From: Micromonospora coriariae
GTDB lineage: Bacteria; Actinomycetota; Actinomycetes; Mycobacteriales; Micromonosporaceae
Assembly: GCF_900091455.1 (NCBI RefSeq)
Contig: NZ_LT607412.1
Location: 496,001-560,000 of the forward strand
Direction: 5' to 3'
Length of the DNA: 64,000 nt
Position 1 is the first letter of the stretch. The number at the start of each line of letters is the position of its first letter. The notes below the pieces were generated by a model. The model worked only from the letters and a program-made list of their open reading frames with translations, was not told the origin of the DNA and ran no database searches. A program made the position numbers and the translations under genes. Positions 7,681 to 16,428 of this stretch are shown piece by piece.

Positions 7681-8598
7681 TCACCAGCCGCGCTCGGCCA
7701 GGCGGTGCGGCTGCGGGATCTCGTCGACGTTGATGCCGACCATCGCCTCGCCCAGGCCGCGGGACACCTTGGCCAGCACGTCCGGGTCGTCGTGGAAGGT
7801 GGTGGCCTTGACGATCGCGGCGGCCCGCTGAGCCGGGTTGCCGGCCTTGAAGATGCCGGAGCCGACGAAGACGCCCTCCGCGCCGAGCTGCATCATCATC
7901 GCGGCGTCGGCCGGGGTGGCGATGCCACCGGCGGTGAACAGCACCACCGGCAGCTTGCCGCTCTCGGCGACCTCCTTGACCAGCTCGTACGGGGCCTGGA
8001 GCTCCTTGGCCGCGACGTACAGCTCGTCGGCCGGCAGCGAGGAGAGCCGACGGATCTCCTGGCGGATCTTGCGCATGTGGGTGGTGGCGTTGGAGACGTC
8101 ACCGGTGCCGGCCTCGCCCTTGGAGCGGATCATGGCCGCGCCCTCGGTGATCCGGCGCAGCGCCTCGCCGAGGTTGGTAGCACCGCAGACGAAGGGCACA
8201 GTGAAGGCCCACTTGTCGATGTGGTTGGCGTAGTCGGCCGGGGTCAGCACCTCGGACTCGTCGACGTAGTCCACGCCCAGCGACTGGAGGATCTGCGCCT
8301 CCACGAAGTGGCCGATGCGGGCCTTGGCCATCACCGGGATGGAGACGGCCTCGATGATCCCGTCGATCATGTCGGGGTCGCTCATCCGGGACACCCCGCC
8401 CTGCGCGCGGATGTCGGCGGGCACCCGCTCCAGCGCCATCACCGCGACAGCACCGGCGTCCTCGGCGATCTTGGCCTGCTCCGCGTTGACCACATCCATG
8501 ATCACGCCACCCTTGAGCATCTCGGCCATGCCACGCTTGACGCGGGCGGTGCCGACGACGGGGGTGGTACCGGCGTTCGGGGCGGTGGTTTCGGGCAC
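7681..8598 (-). CDS. pdxS: Pyridoxal 5'-phosphate synthase subunit PdxS
   Basis: PdxS (305 residues) is the (beta/alpha)8 synthase that builds pyridoxal phosphate from ribose 5-phosphate, glyceraldehyde 3-phosphate and ammonia from PdxT. Visible family marks are [21 protein letters not shown], the catalytic Lys in [11 protein letters not shown], and the second active-site region [19 protein letters not shown]. It starts at GTG 8598, with AGGAG about 10 bases upstream on the minus strand. The C terminus is full length. It is probably the first gene of the pdxS-pdxT unit; the 151-bp gap upstream holds no gene. Confidence 0.97.
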   Translation of the reverse strand: MPETTAPNAGTTPVVGTARVKRGMAEMLKGGVIMDVVNAEQAKIAEDAGAVAVMALERVPADIRAQGGVSRMSDPDMIDGIIEAVSIPVMAKARIGHFVEAQILQSLGVDYVDESEVLTPADYANHIDKWAFTVPFVCGATNLGEALRRITEGAAMIRSKGEAGTGDVSNATTHMRKIRQEIRRLSSLPADELYVAAKELQAPYELVKEVAESGKLPVVLFTAGGIATPADAAMMMQLGAEGVFVGSGIFKAGNPAQRAAAIVKATTFHDDPDVLAKVSRGLGEAMVGINVDEIPQPHRLAERGW

Positions 8599-8749
8599 GG
8601 GTCATCGCTCCTTGGACGTACATCTGGGGGTGGCAGCGAAAATGCTACGCCCGGGCCAACGCCGCACCGACAGCCAATCAGACCCCCGGTGGCCTGCACT
8701 GTGGCCCTCGTCACCAGCCGGGCGCAGCGGCCGGGCCTCCGCCGTCCGG

Positions 8750-9253
8750 TCAGTTCGCGGGCACGTCCGCGGGCACCGTCAGGGTCGGGTCGTCGATGTC
8801 GAAGTACCGAGGCCACTCGCGGCCCCGCCCCATCCGCAACAACCGCACCAGCGGACGGCTGCGCGCCGACCGGGCGTCACGGACCAGGTCGGTGTGCACC
8901 TGCCGGGACAGCGCGAGCCGGCGACTGGCGGCGATGACCGCCCCGCAGTCCGGATCCGCCGCGTCCAGCTGCACCGTGCGCAGCTGCCGGGTCAGGTCGT
9001 TCTCCGCCGCCTCCCGCTCGTCCGGAGGGGCGTCCAGGGCGATCCGGGCCGCCGCGTACAGCTCGACGCCGAAGCGCCGCTCAGCCAGCACGGCGGCGGC
9101 CGCCGCGCGGCGCAGCAGGTGGGCGTCGAGGGCCCGCGCCGCCAGCTCCGCGCGGCCCTGCAACCGCTCGACCCGGCCGGCGGTCCAGATGAGGTACGCC
9201 GCGACGAGCCCCACCACCAGGCTCAGGGCCACCACCCACCACATGTGCGGCAT
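8750..9253 (-). CDS. Membrane-anchored protein of the PIM cluster, unknown function
   Basis: The 167-residue protein has one N-terminal membrane segment (MPHMWWVVALSLVVGLVAAYLIW) and then a soluble, Arg/Ala-rich helical domain that ends in FDIDDPTLTVPADVPAN. I see no catalytic motif. In M. tuberculosis the equivalent position before pimA holds a membrane protein with a Nudix domain (Rv2609c). No Nudix box (GX5EX7REUXEEXGU) is present here. It lies 82 bases downstream of pimA in the same direction and is probably co-transcribed. A role in the PIM or membrane pathway is only a guess from position. Confidence 0.7.
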   Translation of the reverse strand: MPHMWWVVALSLVVGLVAAYLIWTAGRVERLQGRAELAARALDAHLLRRAAAAAVLAERRFGVELYAAARIALDAPPDEREAAENDLTRQLRTVQLDAADPDCGAVIAASRRLALSRQVHTDLVRDARSARSRPLVRLLRMGRGREWPRYFDIDDPTLTVPADVPAN

Positions 9254-9335
9254 CGTAGTGCTGCTCCGTTTCCGTCCGTCCGGGCACGGCCACGCCGGTC
9301 ATCCCGTCAACAGCCGCACCATCCGTCACACCGGC

Positions 9336-10496
9336 TCAGCCCAACCCCACCCATTCCTGGTCGATGACCCGCCCGTCGGTTGCCTCGATCGCCGCTGCGT
9401 ATACCTCCAGAACACGGCGAGCAACCACCGGCCAGTCGAAATTCGCCACCACCTGATCGCCGCAGGCGCTCAGCTCGGCCCGACCGGCCGGGTCGTCCAA
9501 CAGATCGGCCAACGCGTCGCGCAGCCCCGCCGGGTCACCCGTGGGAAAGAGCCGCCCGGCCCGCCCGCCGTCGAGCACCCGCCGGAACGCGTCCAGGTCG
9601 CTCGCCACGACGGTGGTGCCGGCGGCCAGCGCCTCGGTGAGGATCATGCCGAACGACTCGCCGCCGGTGTTCGGCGCCACGTAGAGGTGCACACTGCGCA
9701 GCATCCGTGCCTTGTCCGCCTCGGAGACCAGCCCGAGGAAGGTCACCCGCTCGCGCAGCGCGGCCGGGAACCGGTCGTACAGGTCGTCGGCGTCACCCGG
9801 GCCGGCGACCAGCAGCCGCAGCTCGGGGCGGGTGGCGGCCAGCTCGACGAAGGCGTCCCGCAGCACCGGGAAGCCCTTGCGCGCCTCGGTGAACCGGCCC
9901 AGGAAACCCAGCGTGCCGCCCGTACCCGGAGTGCACTCCCCCGGCCAGCCGGGCAACGGCTCGGCGTCCGCGAACTTGGCCACCGCCACCCCGTTGGGAA
10001 TCTCCACGGCGCCGCCGTCCATGTGCTCGACCTGCACCTTGCGGGCCAGGGCACTGACCGCGATCCGGGCGGTGATCCGCTCCAGCACGATCTGGAGCAC
10101 ACCCTGCGCGGCGGCCAGCACCCGCGAGCGGGTCATCGCGGTGTGGAAGGTGGCCACCACCGGCCCGCGCGCCGAGAGCACGGCCAGCAACGACAGGCTC
10201 AGCGTGAGCGGCTCGTGCACGTGCAGCACGTCGAAGTCGCCATTGGTGATCCACCGCCGGACCCGGGCGGTGGAGACCGGGCCGAACGCGATCCGGGCCA
10301 CCGAGCCGTTGTACGGCAGCGGCACGGCCCGGCCGGCGGAGACCACGTACTCCGGCAGCGGAGAGTCCTCGTCAGCCGGCGCGAGCACGCTGACCTGGTG
10401 ACCGAGCGCGATCAACGCCTCGGCGAGGTCCATCACGTGGTTCTGCACGCCGCCCGGGACGTCGAAGGAGTACGGGCACACGATGCCGATCCGCAT
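9336..10496 (-). CDS. pimA: Phosphatidyl-myo-inositol mannosyltransferase PimA
   Basis: PimA (386 residues) transfers the first mannose from GDP-mannose to phosphatidylinositol on the cytoplasmic face of the membrane. It has the GT4/GT-B layout. The N-terminal glycine-rich loop is PYSFDVPGGVQNHV, and the C-terminal nucleotide-sugar site is PNTGGESFGMILTEALAAG with the E-x7-E pattern. A basic/hydrophobic patch follows the first domain. The length agrees with mycobacterial PimA (about 378). It is preceded on the same strand by the acyltransferase and the PI-phosphate synthase, which confirms the pathway. Confidence 0.93.
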   Translation of the reverse strand: MRIGIVCPYSFDVPGGVQNHVMDLAEALIALGHQVSVLAPADEDSPLPEYVVSAGRAVPLPYNGSVARIAFGPVSTARVRRWITNGDFDVLHVHEPLTLSLSLLAVLSARGPVVATFHTAMTRSRVLAAAQGVLQIVLERITARIAVSALARKVQVEHMDGGAVEIPNGVAVAKFADAEPLPGWPGECTPGTGGTLGFLGRFTEARKGFPVLRDAFVELAATRPELRLLVAGPGDADDLYDRFPAALRERVTFLGLVSEADKARMLRSVHLYVAPNTGGESFGMILTEALAAGTTVVASDLDAFRRVLDGGRAGRLFPTGDPAGLRDALADLLDDPAGRAELSACGDQVVANFDWPVVARRVLEVYAAAIEATDGRVIDQEWVGLG

Positions 10497-10553
10497 GCGT
10501 CAGCGCCCCTCGTCCGAGACTGTGGGGCTCCGCCTCACCGTGCACCCACCCCC

Positions 10554-11486
10554 TCAGGCCTGACCGCTGGCCGGCGAGGGCAGCGCCGTGCCGGCCCCCG
10601 TCCCCCGCTGGTCCAGCCACATCCGCTGCAACATGTGCCAGTCTTCCGGATGCCGGGCGATACCCGCCGCCAGACGGTCGGCGATCAGCTGGGTCAGCGA
10701 CCGGACCCGCTGGTCCAGAGGCCCCGTCTCGGGCGCGGGCACCGGCAGCGGGCCGGCGAGCGAGGCGCACGCCGCGTCCGGTTCGTACCACATCGAGGCC
10801 ACGTAGAGCGGCGCGCCGGTGTGCAACGCCAGCAGCGCCGGCCCGGCCGGCATCCGGGTCCTGCCGCCGAAGAAGTCCACCTCCACCCCACGGGCGGACA
10901 GATCCCGGTCGGCCAGCAGCGGCACCACCGCGCCGGCGCGTACCCGGTCCAGCAACACGTCGAACGCCGGACGCGGGCCACCGTGGGTCGGCAGGATCTC
11001 CATTCCCAGGCTCGCCCGGAAGGCCATGAAACGCTCGTACACGCCCTCCGGCTTGAGCCGCTCCATGACCGTGGTGATCGGCCAACCGGTGGCCGCCACC
11101 CAGGCGCCCGCGGCATCCCAGTTACCGGCGTGCGGCAGGGCCACCACCGCGCCACGTCCGGCGGCGACATCGGCGGCGAGCAGCTCGGCGCCGTCGAGCC
11201 GGAAACTGGACAGGATCTGCGACCGGCTCAGGGCGGGCAGCCGGAACGCCTCCATCCAGTACCGGGCGTACGAGCGCAGTCCACGTTTCACCAGCTCGTC
11301 CAGCTCGGCCTCGGGCAGGTCGGGGCCGACCACCCGGCGCAGGTTCGCGCGCAGTCGTTCCGTACCCCCGCCGCCGGCGCGGTGGGCGCGGTCCGCACCC
11401 GCCTGGAACGCCGCAGCCACCAGCGGCCGGGGCAGTGCGCGCAGCACCCGCCAGCCGGCGACGTAGCCCAGCTCGGTGAGGTTCAC
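10554..11486 (-). CDS. PIM acyltransferase (LPLAT family, PatA-like)
   Basis: The 310-residue protein belongs to the LpxL/HtrB lysophospholipid acyltransferase family. The catalytic HX4D motif is visible in PHAGNWDAAG near 105-114 and the substrate-binding region ADRDLSARGVEVDFFGG near 170-186. In mycobacteria the gene at this position (PatA, Rv2611c) adds a fatty acid to the mannose of PIM on the membrane. It starts at GTG 11486, 46 bases downstream of the PI-phosphate synthase stop. The cluster position makes the PIM role likely. Confidence 0.88.
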   Translation of the reverse strand: MNLTELGYVAGWRVLRALPRPLVAAAFQAGADRAHRAGGGGTERLRANLRRVVGPDLPEAELDELVKRGLRSYARYWMEAFRLPALSRSQILSSFRLDGAELLAADVAAGRGAVVALPHAGNWDAAGAWVAATGWPITTVMERLKPEGVYERFMAFRASLGMEILPTHGGPRPAFDVLLDRVRAGAVVPLLADRDLSARGVEVDFFGGRTRMPAGPALLALHTGAPLYVASMWYEPDAACASLAGPLPVPAPETGPLDQRVRSLTQLIADRLAAGIARHPEDWHMLQRMWLDQRGTGAGTALPSPASGQA

Positions 11487-11532
11487 GCGACCCGGCCGCC
11501 GGTCGTCCCGTGCCGGGCCACCGGCGCGCTGT

Positions 11533-12162
11533 TCACGCCTGGCCGTCCGGCTGGAGCTGCTGGGCCTGGCGGTAGACGTGCGCCATCCGCTGCCCCACCG
11601 TGAAGATCGACACTGCGGCGAGCAGCCAGAGCGCGATCTCCAGCGCCGGGTCGACGCCGACGCCGGTGAGTATCCCGCCGACCCCGACGATCAGCAGCCG
11701 CTCGGTCCGCTCGGCGATGCCCACGTTGCAGGTCATGCCCAGCCCCTCGGCGCGGGCCTTGACATACGAGACCAACGCGCCAGCGGCCAGGCAGAGCAGC
11801 GCGGCGGCCACCCCGGAGTGGTTGTTCTGGGTGGCCAACCAGTACGCGACCGCGCCGAAGACGGCGCTGTCCGCGACCCGGTCCATGCTTGAGTCGAGGA
11901 ACGCGCCGAACCGGGTGGAGCCGCCGCTCATCCGGGCCATCGTCCCGTCGAGCAGGTCCGTGAGCGCGAACACGGTCACGATCAACGCGCCCGCGACCAG
12001 ATGGCCGCGGGCACCGAAGCCGAGGGCACCGATGAGCACACCGACGGTGCCCGCAACGGTGACGGCATTGGGGGTGACGCCCGCACGGAGCAGGGCGCGT
12101 GCGATCGGCTCGACGACGCGGGTCATCCCCGCGCGGGCCGACACTTGGAAGATCTTCGCCAT
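11533..12162 (-). CDS. pgsA: Phosphatidylinositol phosphate synthase (CDP-alcohol phosphatidyltransferase)
   Basis: This 209-residue membrane enzyme makes phosphatidylinositol phosphate from CDP-diacylglycerol and inositol phosphate. The full CDP-alcohol motif DGX2ARX8GX3DX3D is visible (DLLDGTMARMSGGS, then FGAFLDSSMDRVAD). About five or six membrane segments follow. ATG 12162 (MAKIFQVSARAGM) with GGGGA a few bases upstream is preferred to GTG 12174. It heads the run that continues with the acyltransferase and pimA. The symbol pgsA follows mycobacterial usage (pgsA1); the phosphatidylglycerol enzyme is a close relative, but context favours inositol. Confidence 0.9.
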   Translation of the reverse strand: MAKIFQVSARAGMTRVVEPIARALLRAGVTPNAVTVAGTVGVLIGALGFGARGHLVAGALIVTVFALTDLLDGTMARMSGGSTRFGAFLDSSMDRVADSAVFGAVAYWLATQNNHSGVAAALLCLAAGALVSYVKARAEGLGMTCNVGIAERTERLLIVGVGGILTGVGVDPALEIALWLLAAVSIFTVGQRMAHVYRQAQQLQPDGQA

Positions 12163-12412
12163 GGCGGTCCCCACGATAACGGTCCGCCCAGCTCCGGCGA
12201 TACGGCCGGTCCCTTCGACCCGCCCGGGGCAGGCTTGTGCCTACCCGGCAACGGGTGTGAGATCGAGCCAGGAGGTGAGCCAGCTCACCCGTCCGCCCGT
12301 CCCGTTCCCGCTGTGCAGCAGACCACCGGAGGATATCGCCGCGCACTCGCCCCGGGCCGCTTCCCGTCGCGCGGCGGTCGCCACCAACCACCGGCTGAGG
12401 GAGGTGCGCCCC

Positions 12413-14569
12413 ATGGCGCAGAAGAGTCAGGAGAAGGGTCCCGCCGGCGGCACGCCGGCGGTGACCGAACCCGACAGGGTTCGCAACGTGGTGCTCGTCG
12501 GGCACTCCGGAGCGGGCAAGACGACCCTGGTCGAGGCGTTGCTCGCGGCCACCGGCGCGATCGGCCGGGCCGGCAACGTGGTCGACGGCACCACGGTCAG
12601 CGACCACGACCCGGCGGCCGTGCGCCAGCAGCGCTCGGTGAGCCTGTCCTGCGCGCCCCTGCTGCACAACGGCATCAAGGTCAACCTCCTGGACACCCCC
12701 GGGTACGCGGACTTCGTCGGCGAGCTGCGCGCCGGGCTGCGGGCCGCCGACGCCGCGCTCTTCGTCGTGTCCGCGGCCGGCGGGATGGACGCGGCGACCG
12801 TGGCGCTGTGGGAGGAGTGCGCGGCCGTCGACATGCCGCGTGCGGTCGCGGTGGCCCGGCTGGACCAGCCGCGCGCCGACTTCGACGAGGCGGTGGCGCT
12901 CTGCCAGCGGGTCTTCGGCGACAACGTGATGCCGCTGTACCTGCCTATGCTCGGTGACGACGGGGTCTCCACCGTCGGCCTGCTCGGCCTGATCACCCGC
13001 CGGGTCTTCGACTACACCGCCGGGCACCCCGCCGACGTACGCGAGCCGGACCCGGAGCACCTGCCGGCCATCGCCGAGTCCCGCAACGAGCTGATCGAGG
13101 GGGTCATCGCCGAGAGCGAGGACGAGACCCTGATGGACCGCTACCTCGAGGGCGAGGAGATCGGCACCGAGGTGCTCATCGAGGACCTGGAGAAGGCGGT
13201 CGCCCGCGGCCACTTCTACCCGGTCGTGCCGGTCTGCGCGGAGACCGGGGTCGGGCTGGACGCGCTGCTGGAGGTGCTGACCGCCGCGTTCCCCTCGCCG
13301 CTGGAGCACGAGGTGCCGCCGGTGGCCGGCGTGGACGGCTCGCCCCGCCCTCCGCTGACCTGCGACCCGGCCGGGCCGCTGGTCGCCGAGGTGGTCAAGA
13401 CCACCGTCGACCGGCACGTCGGGCGGGTCTCGCTGGTCCGGGTCTTCTCCGGCACGCTGCACCCCGACCAGACCGTGCACGTCTCCGGGCACGGTCTGGC
13501 CGAGCGCGGCCACCCCGACCACGACGCCGACGAGCGGGTCGGGCACATCTACACCCCCCTGGGCGCCACCCTGCGCGAGGTGCCGCTCTGCGTGGCCGGC
13601 GACATCTGCGCGATCACCAAGTCGGGCAGCGCGGAGACCGGCGACACCATCTCGGCCAAGGACGACCCGCTGCTGATCGCGCCGTGGGAGATGCCCGAGC
13701 CGCTGCTGCCGGTGGCGATCGTCGCGCGGAGCCGGGCCGACGAGGACGCCCTGGCCCGCAACCTGGCCCGGCTGGTGGCCGGCGACCCCACGCTGCGGCT
13801 GGAGCGCAACCCGGAGACCCACCAGCTGGTGCTCTGGTGCATGGGCGAGGCGCACGCGGACGTGGTGCTGGACCGGCTGCGCGCCGGGGGCGTGGAGCTG
13901 GACACCGAGCCGGTCCGGGTGTCGCTGCGCGAGACGCTGACGGTGCCCGCGAAGGGGCACGGCCGGCACGTCAAGCAGTCCGGCGGCCACGGCCAGTACG
14001 CGGTCTGCGACATCGAGGTGGAGCCGCTGCCCCGGGGCAGCGGCTTCGAGTTCGTCGACCGGGTGGTCGGCGGCGCGGTGCCGCACAACTACATCCCGTC
14101 GGTGGAGAAGGGCGTCCGCGCCCAGCTGGAGCGCGGCCTGGTCGCCGGCCACCCGGTGGTGGACCTGCGGGTGACCCTGGTCGACGGGAAGGCGCACAGC
14201 GTCGACTCCTCCGACGCGGCCTTCCAGACCGCCGGCGCGCTGGCGCTGCGCGACGCCGCCGAACGGGGCCAGCCGGCGCTGCTGGAGCCGATCGACGAGG
14301 TGACAATCCGGGTGCCGGACGGTTCGGTGGGCGCGGTGATGGGCGACCTGTCCGGCCGGCGCGGTCGGGTGCTCGGCACCGAGCCGGACCCGGACGCCGA
14401 GGGCCGCACCCTGGTCCGGGCCGAGGTGCCGGCCACCGAGCTGCTCCGCTACGCCGTCGAGCTGCGCTCGATGACCGCCGGCACCGGCACGTTCCGCCGC
14501 CACTTCGTCCGCCACGACCCCATGCCCACCCACCTAGCCGACCAGACCCGCAAAGAACAAACCCCCTAA
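12413..14569 (+). CDS. Elongation factor G-like protein EF-G2
   Basis: The 718-residue protein has the EF-G domain order: GTPase domain, domain II, and domains III-V ending in YAVELRSMTAGTGTFRRHF. The P-loop GHSGAGKTT and the G3 motif DTPGY are intact. The usual NKxD (G4) is replaced by ARLD, and the switch I RGIT stretch is altered (QRSVSL). This matches the actinobacterial EF-G2 (FusA2-like) group rather than the canonical translocase. ATG 12413 has GAGGGAGG upstream. It is the only plus-strand gene in this part and interrupts the conserved PIM-thrS block. Its cellular role is not established. Confidence 0.88.
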   Translation: MAQKSQEKGPAGGTPAVTEPDRVRNVVLVGHSGAGKTTLVEALLAATGAIGRAGNVVDGTTVSDHDPAAVRQQRSVSLSCAPLLHNGIKVNLLDTPGYADFVGELRAGLRAADAALFVVSAAGGMDAATVALWEECAAVDMPRAVAVARLDQPRADFDEAVALCQRVFGDNVMPLYLPMLGDDGVSTVGLLGLITRRVFDYTAGHPADVREPDPEHLPAIAESRNELIEGVIAESEDETLMDRYLEGEEIGTEVLIEDLEKAVARGHFYPVVPVCAETGVGLDALLEVLTAAFPSPLEHEVPPVAGVDGSPRPPLTCDPAGPLVAEVVKTTVDRHVGRVSLVRVFSGTLHPDQTVHVSGHGLAERGHPDHDADERVGHIYTPLGATLREVPLCVAGDICAITKSGSAETGDTISAKDDPLLIAPWEMPEPLLPVAIVARSRADEDALARNLARLVAGDPTLRLERNPETHQLVLWCMGEAHADVVLDRLRAGGVELDTEPVRVSLRETLTVPAKGHGRHVKQSGGHGQYAVCDIEVEPLPRGSGFEFVDRVVGGAVPHNYIPSVEKGVRAQLERGLVAGHPVVDLRVTLVDGKAHSVDSSDAAFQTAGALALRDAAERGQPALLEPIDEVTIRVPDGSVGAVMGDLSGRRGRVLGTEPDPDAEGRTLVRAEVPATELLRYAVELRSMTAGTGTFRRHFVRHDPMPTHLADQTRKEQTP

Positions 14570-14574
14570 CCCCC

Positions 14575-14715
14575 CGCCCCCGCCCCCGCCCCGCCCGCCC
14601 CGCCCCCAGCCCCGTCGATCTAGGGGAGATCACCGCGAGTTGATCTCCTCGGGCAACGATTCGCCCTAGATCGACGAGGCGGGGGGCGGGGCGGGCGGGC
14701 GGGGCGGGCAGGGTG
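14575..14715. repeat. Large C-rich/G-rich nested hairpin between convergent genes
   Basis: A 13-bp perfect inverted repeat (14613-14625 and 14664-14676) encloses a second hairpin (14625-14632 and 14641-14648). It is flanked outside by a C-rich tract (from about 14575) that pairs imperfectly with a G-rich tract (to about 14715). The G tract continues as runs of GGGG to about 14757. It lies between EF-G2 (+) and the aldo/keto reductase (-) and probably ends both transcripts. Confidence 0.7.
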
Positions 14716-14752
14716 GGGTGGGGCGGGTGGGGGGCGGGTGGGTGGGGTGGGG

Positions 14753-15811
14753 TTAGGGGTGGGTTACCGGGTGGGTGGGGCGGGGCCAGTGGGGGCGGTC
14801 GGCGTCGCGTAGTGCGGCGGTGCGCAGGGCGGCCAGTTGGCGCTCCACCTGGGCGAACTGGTCCGGTGGCAGCGGGCCCCGGTGCAGCGCGGCGGCGTTC
14901 TCCTCGACCTGATCGACCGTACGGCAGCCCGGGATCGGGACGGTGCGCCCGCTGCGGGCCCAGATCCATCCCAGCGCGCCCTGCGCGAGGGTGCGCCCGT
15001 CGGCGGTGAGCGCGGCACGGACCGCGCCCACCCGGCGCAGCCACTCCGGTGCCGGCCGGCCGCCACGGAACCACTCCAGCCAGCCCGGGGTCAGCCCACG
15101 CACGTCGTCCCGGGGCAGCGTCGAAGCGGCCGAGTACTTGCCGGTGAGCAGACCCATCCCCAGCGGCCCGCGGTTGACGCTGGCCAGGTCGTACTTGTCG
15201 CAGATGGCGAGCAGCTCGGGGGCGTCGTGCAGCACCGACAGGGTGTGCTGCACGGCTGTGGCACCGGCGGCCGCGTGCCCGAACGCGGTCGCCCGGTCCG
15301 GGCGGTCGGTGCTCCACCCGTACGCCCGGATCAGGCCGTCCGTGACCAGGTCCTCGCAGGCGCCGATCAGCGCCTCGGCCCGAGGCACCGGCAGGTCGGC
15401 CAGGTGCAGCTGGTACAGGTCGATCCGGTCGGTGTCGAGCCGGCGCAGCGAGTCGCTGACCGCCCGCCGCAGGTAGGCCGGCGACGCGTCCTCCCCGGTC
15501 GCCTGCCGGCTCGCCTCGTCGAAGGTGTAGCCCCACTTGGTGGCGATCACGGCCTCGTCCCGGCGGCCGGCGAGCGCACGCCCGAGCACCCGCTCGCCGT
15601 GTCCGGCGCCGTAGGTGTCGGCGGTGTCGAACAGGGTGACGCCCAAATCGAGCGCGCGGCGCACCGCCCGCACGGACTCGTCGTCGTCGACCGCGCCCCA
15701 GCCCAGCGGCTGGGTTCCCTCCGCCCAGGGGCCACCGATCGCCCAGCACCCCATGCCGAGGGCGCTGACCTCGATGCCGCTGCGCCCCAACGTCCGTGTC
15801 GTGACTGCCAT
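14753..15811 (-). CDS. Aldo/keto reductase
   Basis: The 352-residue protein is a TIM-barrel NADPH-dependent oxidoreductase. Motifs of the family are visible: LFDTADTYGAGHGERVLG with the catalytic Asp and Tyr, VIATKWG with the Lys, and LYQLHLAD with the His. The start is ATG 15811 (MAVTTRTLGRSGIEVSALGMG), the usual AKR beginning. It is monocistronic and convergent with EF-G2. The natural substrate is unknown. The stop lies at the end of the G-rich tract. Confidence 0.9.
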   Translation of the reverse strand: MAVTTRTLGRSGIEVSALGMGCWAIGGPWAEGTQPLGWGAVDDDESVRAVRRALDLGVTLFDTADTYGAGHGERVLGRALAGRRDEAVIATKWGYTFDEASRQATGEDASPAYLRRAVSDSLRRLDTDRIDLYQLHLADLPVPRAEALIGACEDLVTDGLIRAYGWSTDRPDRATAFGHAAAGATAVQHTLSVLHDAPELLAICDKYDLASVNRGPLGMGLLTGKYSAASTLPRDDVRGLTPGWLEWFRGGRPAPEWLRRVGAVRAALTADGRTLAQGALGWIWARSGRTVPIPGCRTVDQVEENAAALHRGPLPPDQFAQVERQLAALRTAALRDADRPHWPRPTHPVTHP

Positions 15812-15908
15812 CGAACGATCGTGCCACCTCCACGGGGTCCGGACGTAGCGGTTCCCGGGCCGGGGACGTCGGGGCGCGAACGCTTGTGTCGTACGGCATG
15901 ATCGCCCC

Positions 15909-16391
15909 ATGCGACGGCTGGGCGTGGACATCGGCGGCGTGCTCATCGAGCCGGCTGACGAGGACGCCGACACGTCGTTCTTCGGCGCGTACTACCTGCG
16001 TACGCCCGCCGTCGACGGGGCGTTCGACGCGCTCGCGGCGCTCGGCCCGGAGTTCGACGAGGTGCACCTGGTCTCCAAGTGCGGCGAGGCCACCGAGCGG
16101 CGGACCCGGGAGTGGCTCGCCCACCACGACTTTCCGGCCCGCACCGGCATCCCGGTCGAGCGGCTGCATTTCTGCCGGACCCGGCCGGACAAGGCGCCGA
16201 TCGCCCGGCGGCTCGGGCTGACCCATTTCGTGGACGACAAGCTGGAGGTGCTCGGCTACCTCGACTCGGTGCCGCACCGCTACCTGTTCCGCCCCCGCCC
16301 GGCGGAGGTCGCCGCACACGCGGGGCTGCTGCCCCGCGTACACCGGGTGGAGAGCTGGCCGGAGCTGGCCGGCCTGCTGCGCGCCGGTTGA
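15909..16391 (+). CDS. HAD-like hydrolase-fold protein
   Basis: The 160-residue protein has HAD-like landmarks: DIGGVL near residue 7-12 for motif I, VSKCGE for motif II (Ser), a Lys in RPDKAPIARRLG for motif III, and HFVDDKLEVLG for motif IV (DD). The second Asp of the DxD loop is a Gly, which removes the usual general acid/base, so it may be a poor phosphatase or act by a different mechanism. It is divergent from the aldo/keto reductase and faces the HIT gene. The start is ATG 15909. No substrate can be named. Confidence 0.75.
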   Translation: MRRLGVDIGGVLIEPADEDADTSFFGAYYLRTPAVDGAFDALAALGPEFDEVHLVSKCGEATERRTREWLAHHDFPARTGIPVERLHFCRTRPDKAPIARRLGLTHFVDDKLEVLGYLDSVPHRYLFRPRPAEVAAHAGLLPRVHRVESWPELAGLLRAG

Positions 16392-16396
16392 CCGGA

Positions 16397-16419
16397 CCGG
16401 CGCGCACGCCGCGCGCCGG
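16397..16419. terminator. Hairpin between HAD-like and HIT genes
   Basis: A perfect 9-bp inverted repeat (16397-16405 and 16411-16419, 5-base loop) lies in the 37-bp gap between convergent genes. Confidence 0.6.
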
Positions 16420-16428
16420 CACGACGGG

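Noticed and set aside
8750..9253. Nudix hydrolase by position next to pimA
   Set aside because: No Nudix box is present; only one membrane helix and a basic helical domain are seen.
11483..14533. A 1016-codon minus-strand frame opposite EF-G2
   Set aside because: It is antisense to a strongly conserved EF-G2 protein, and its residues are repetitive and GC-driven.
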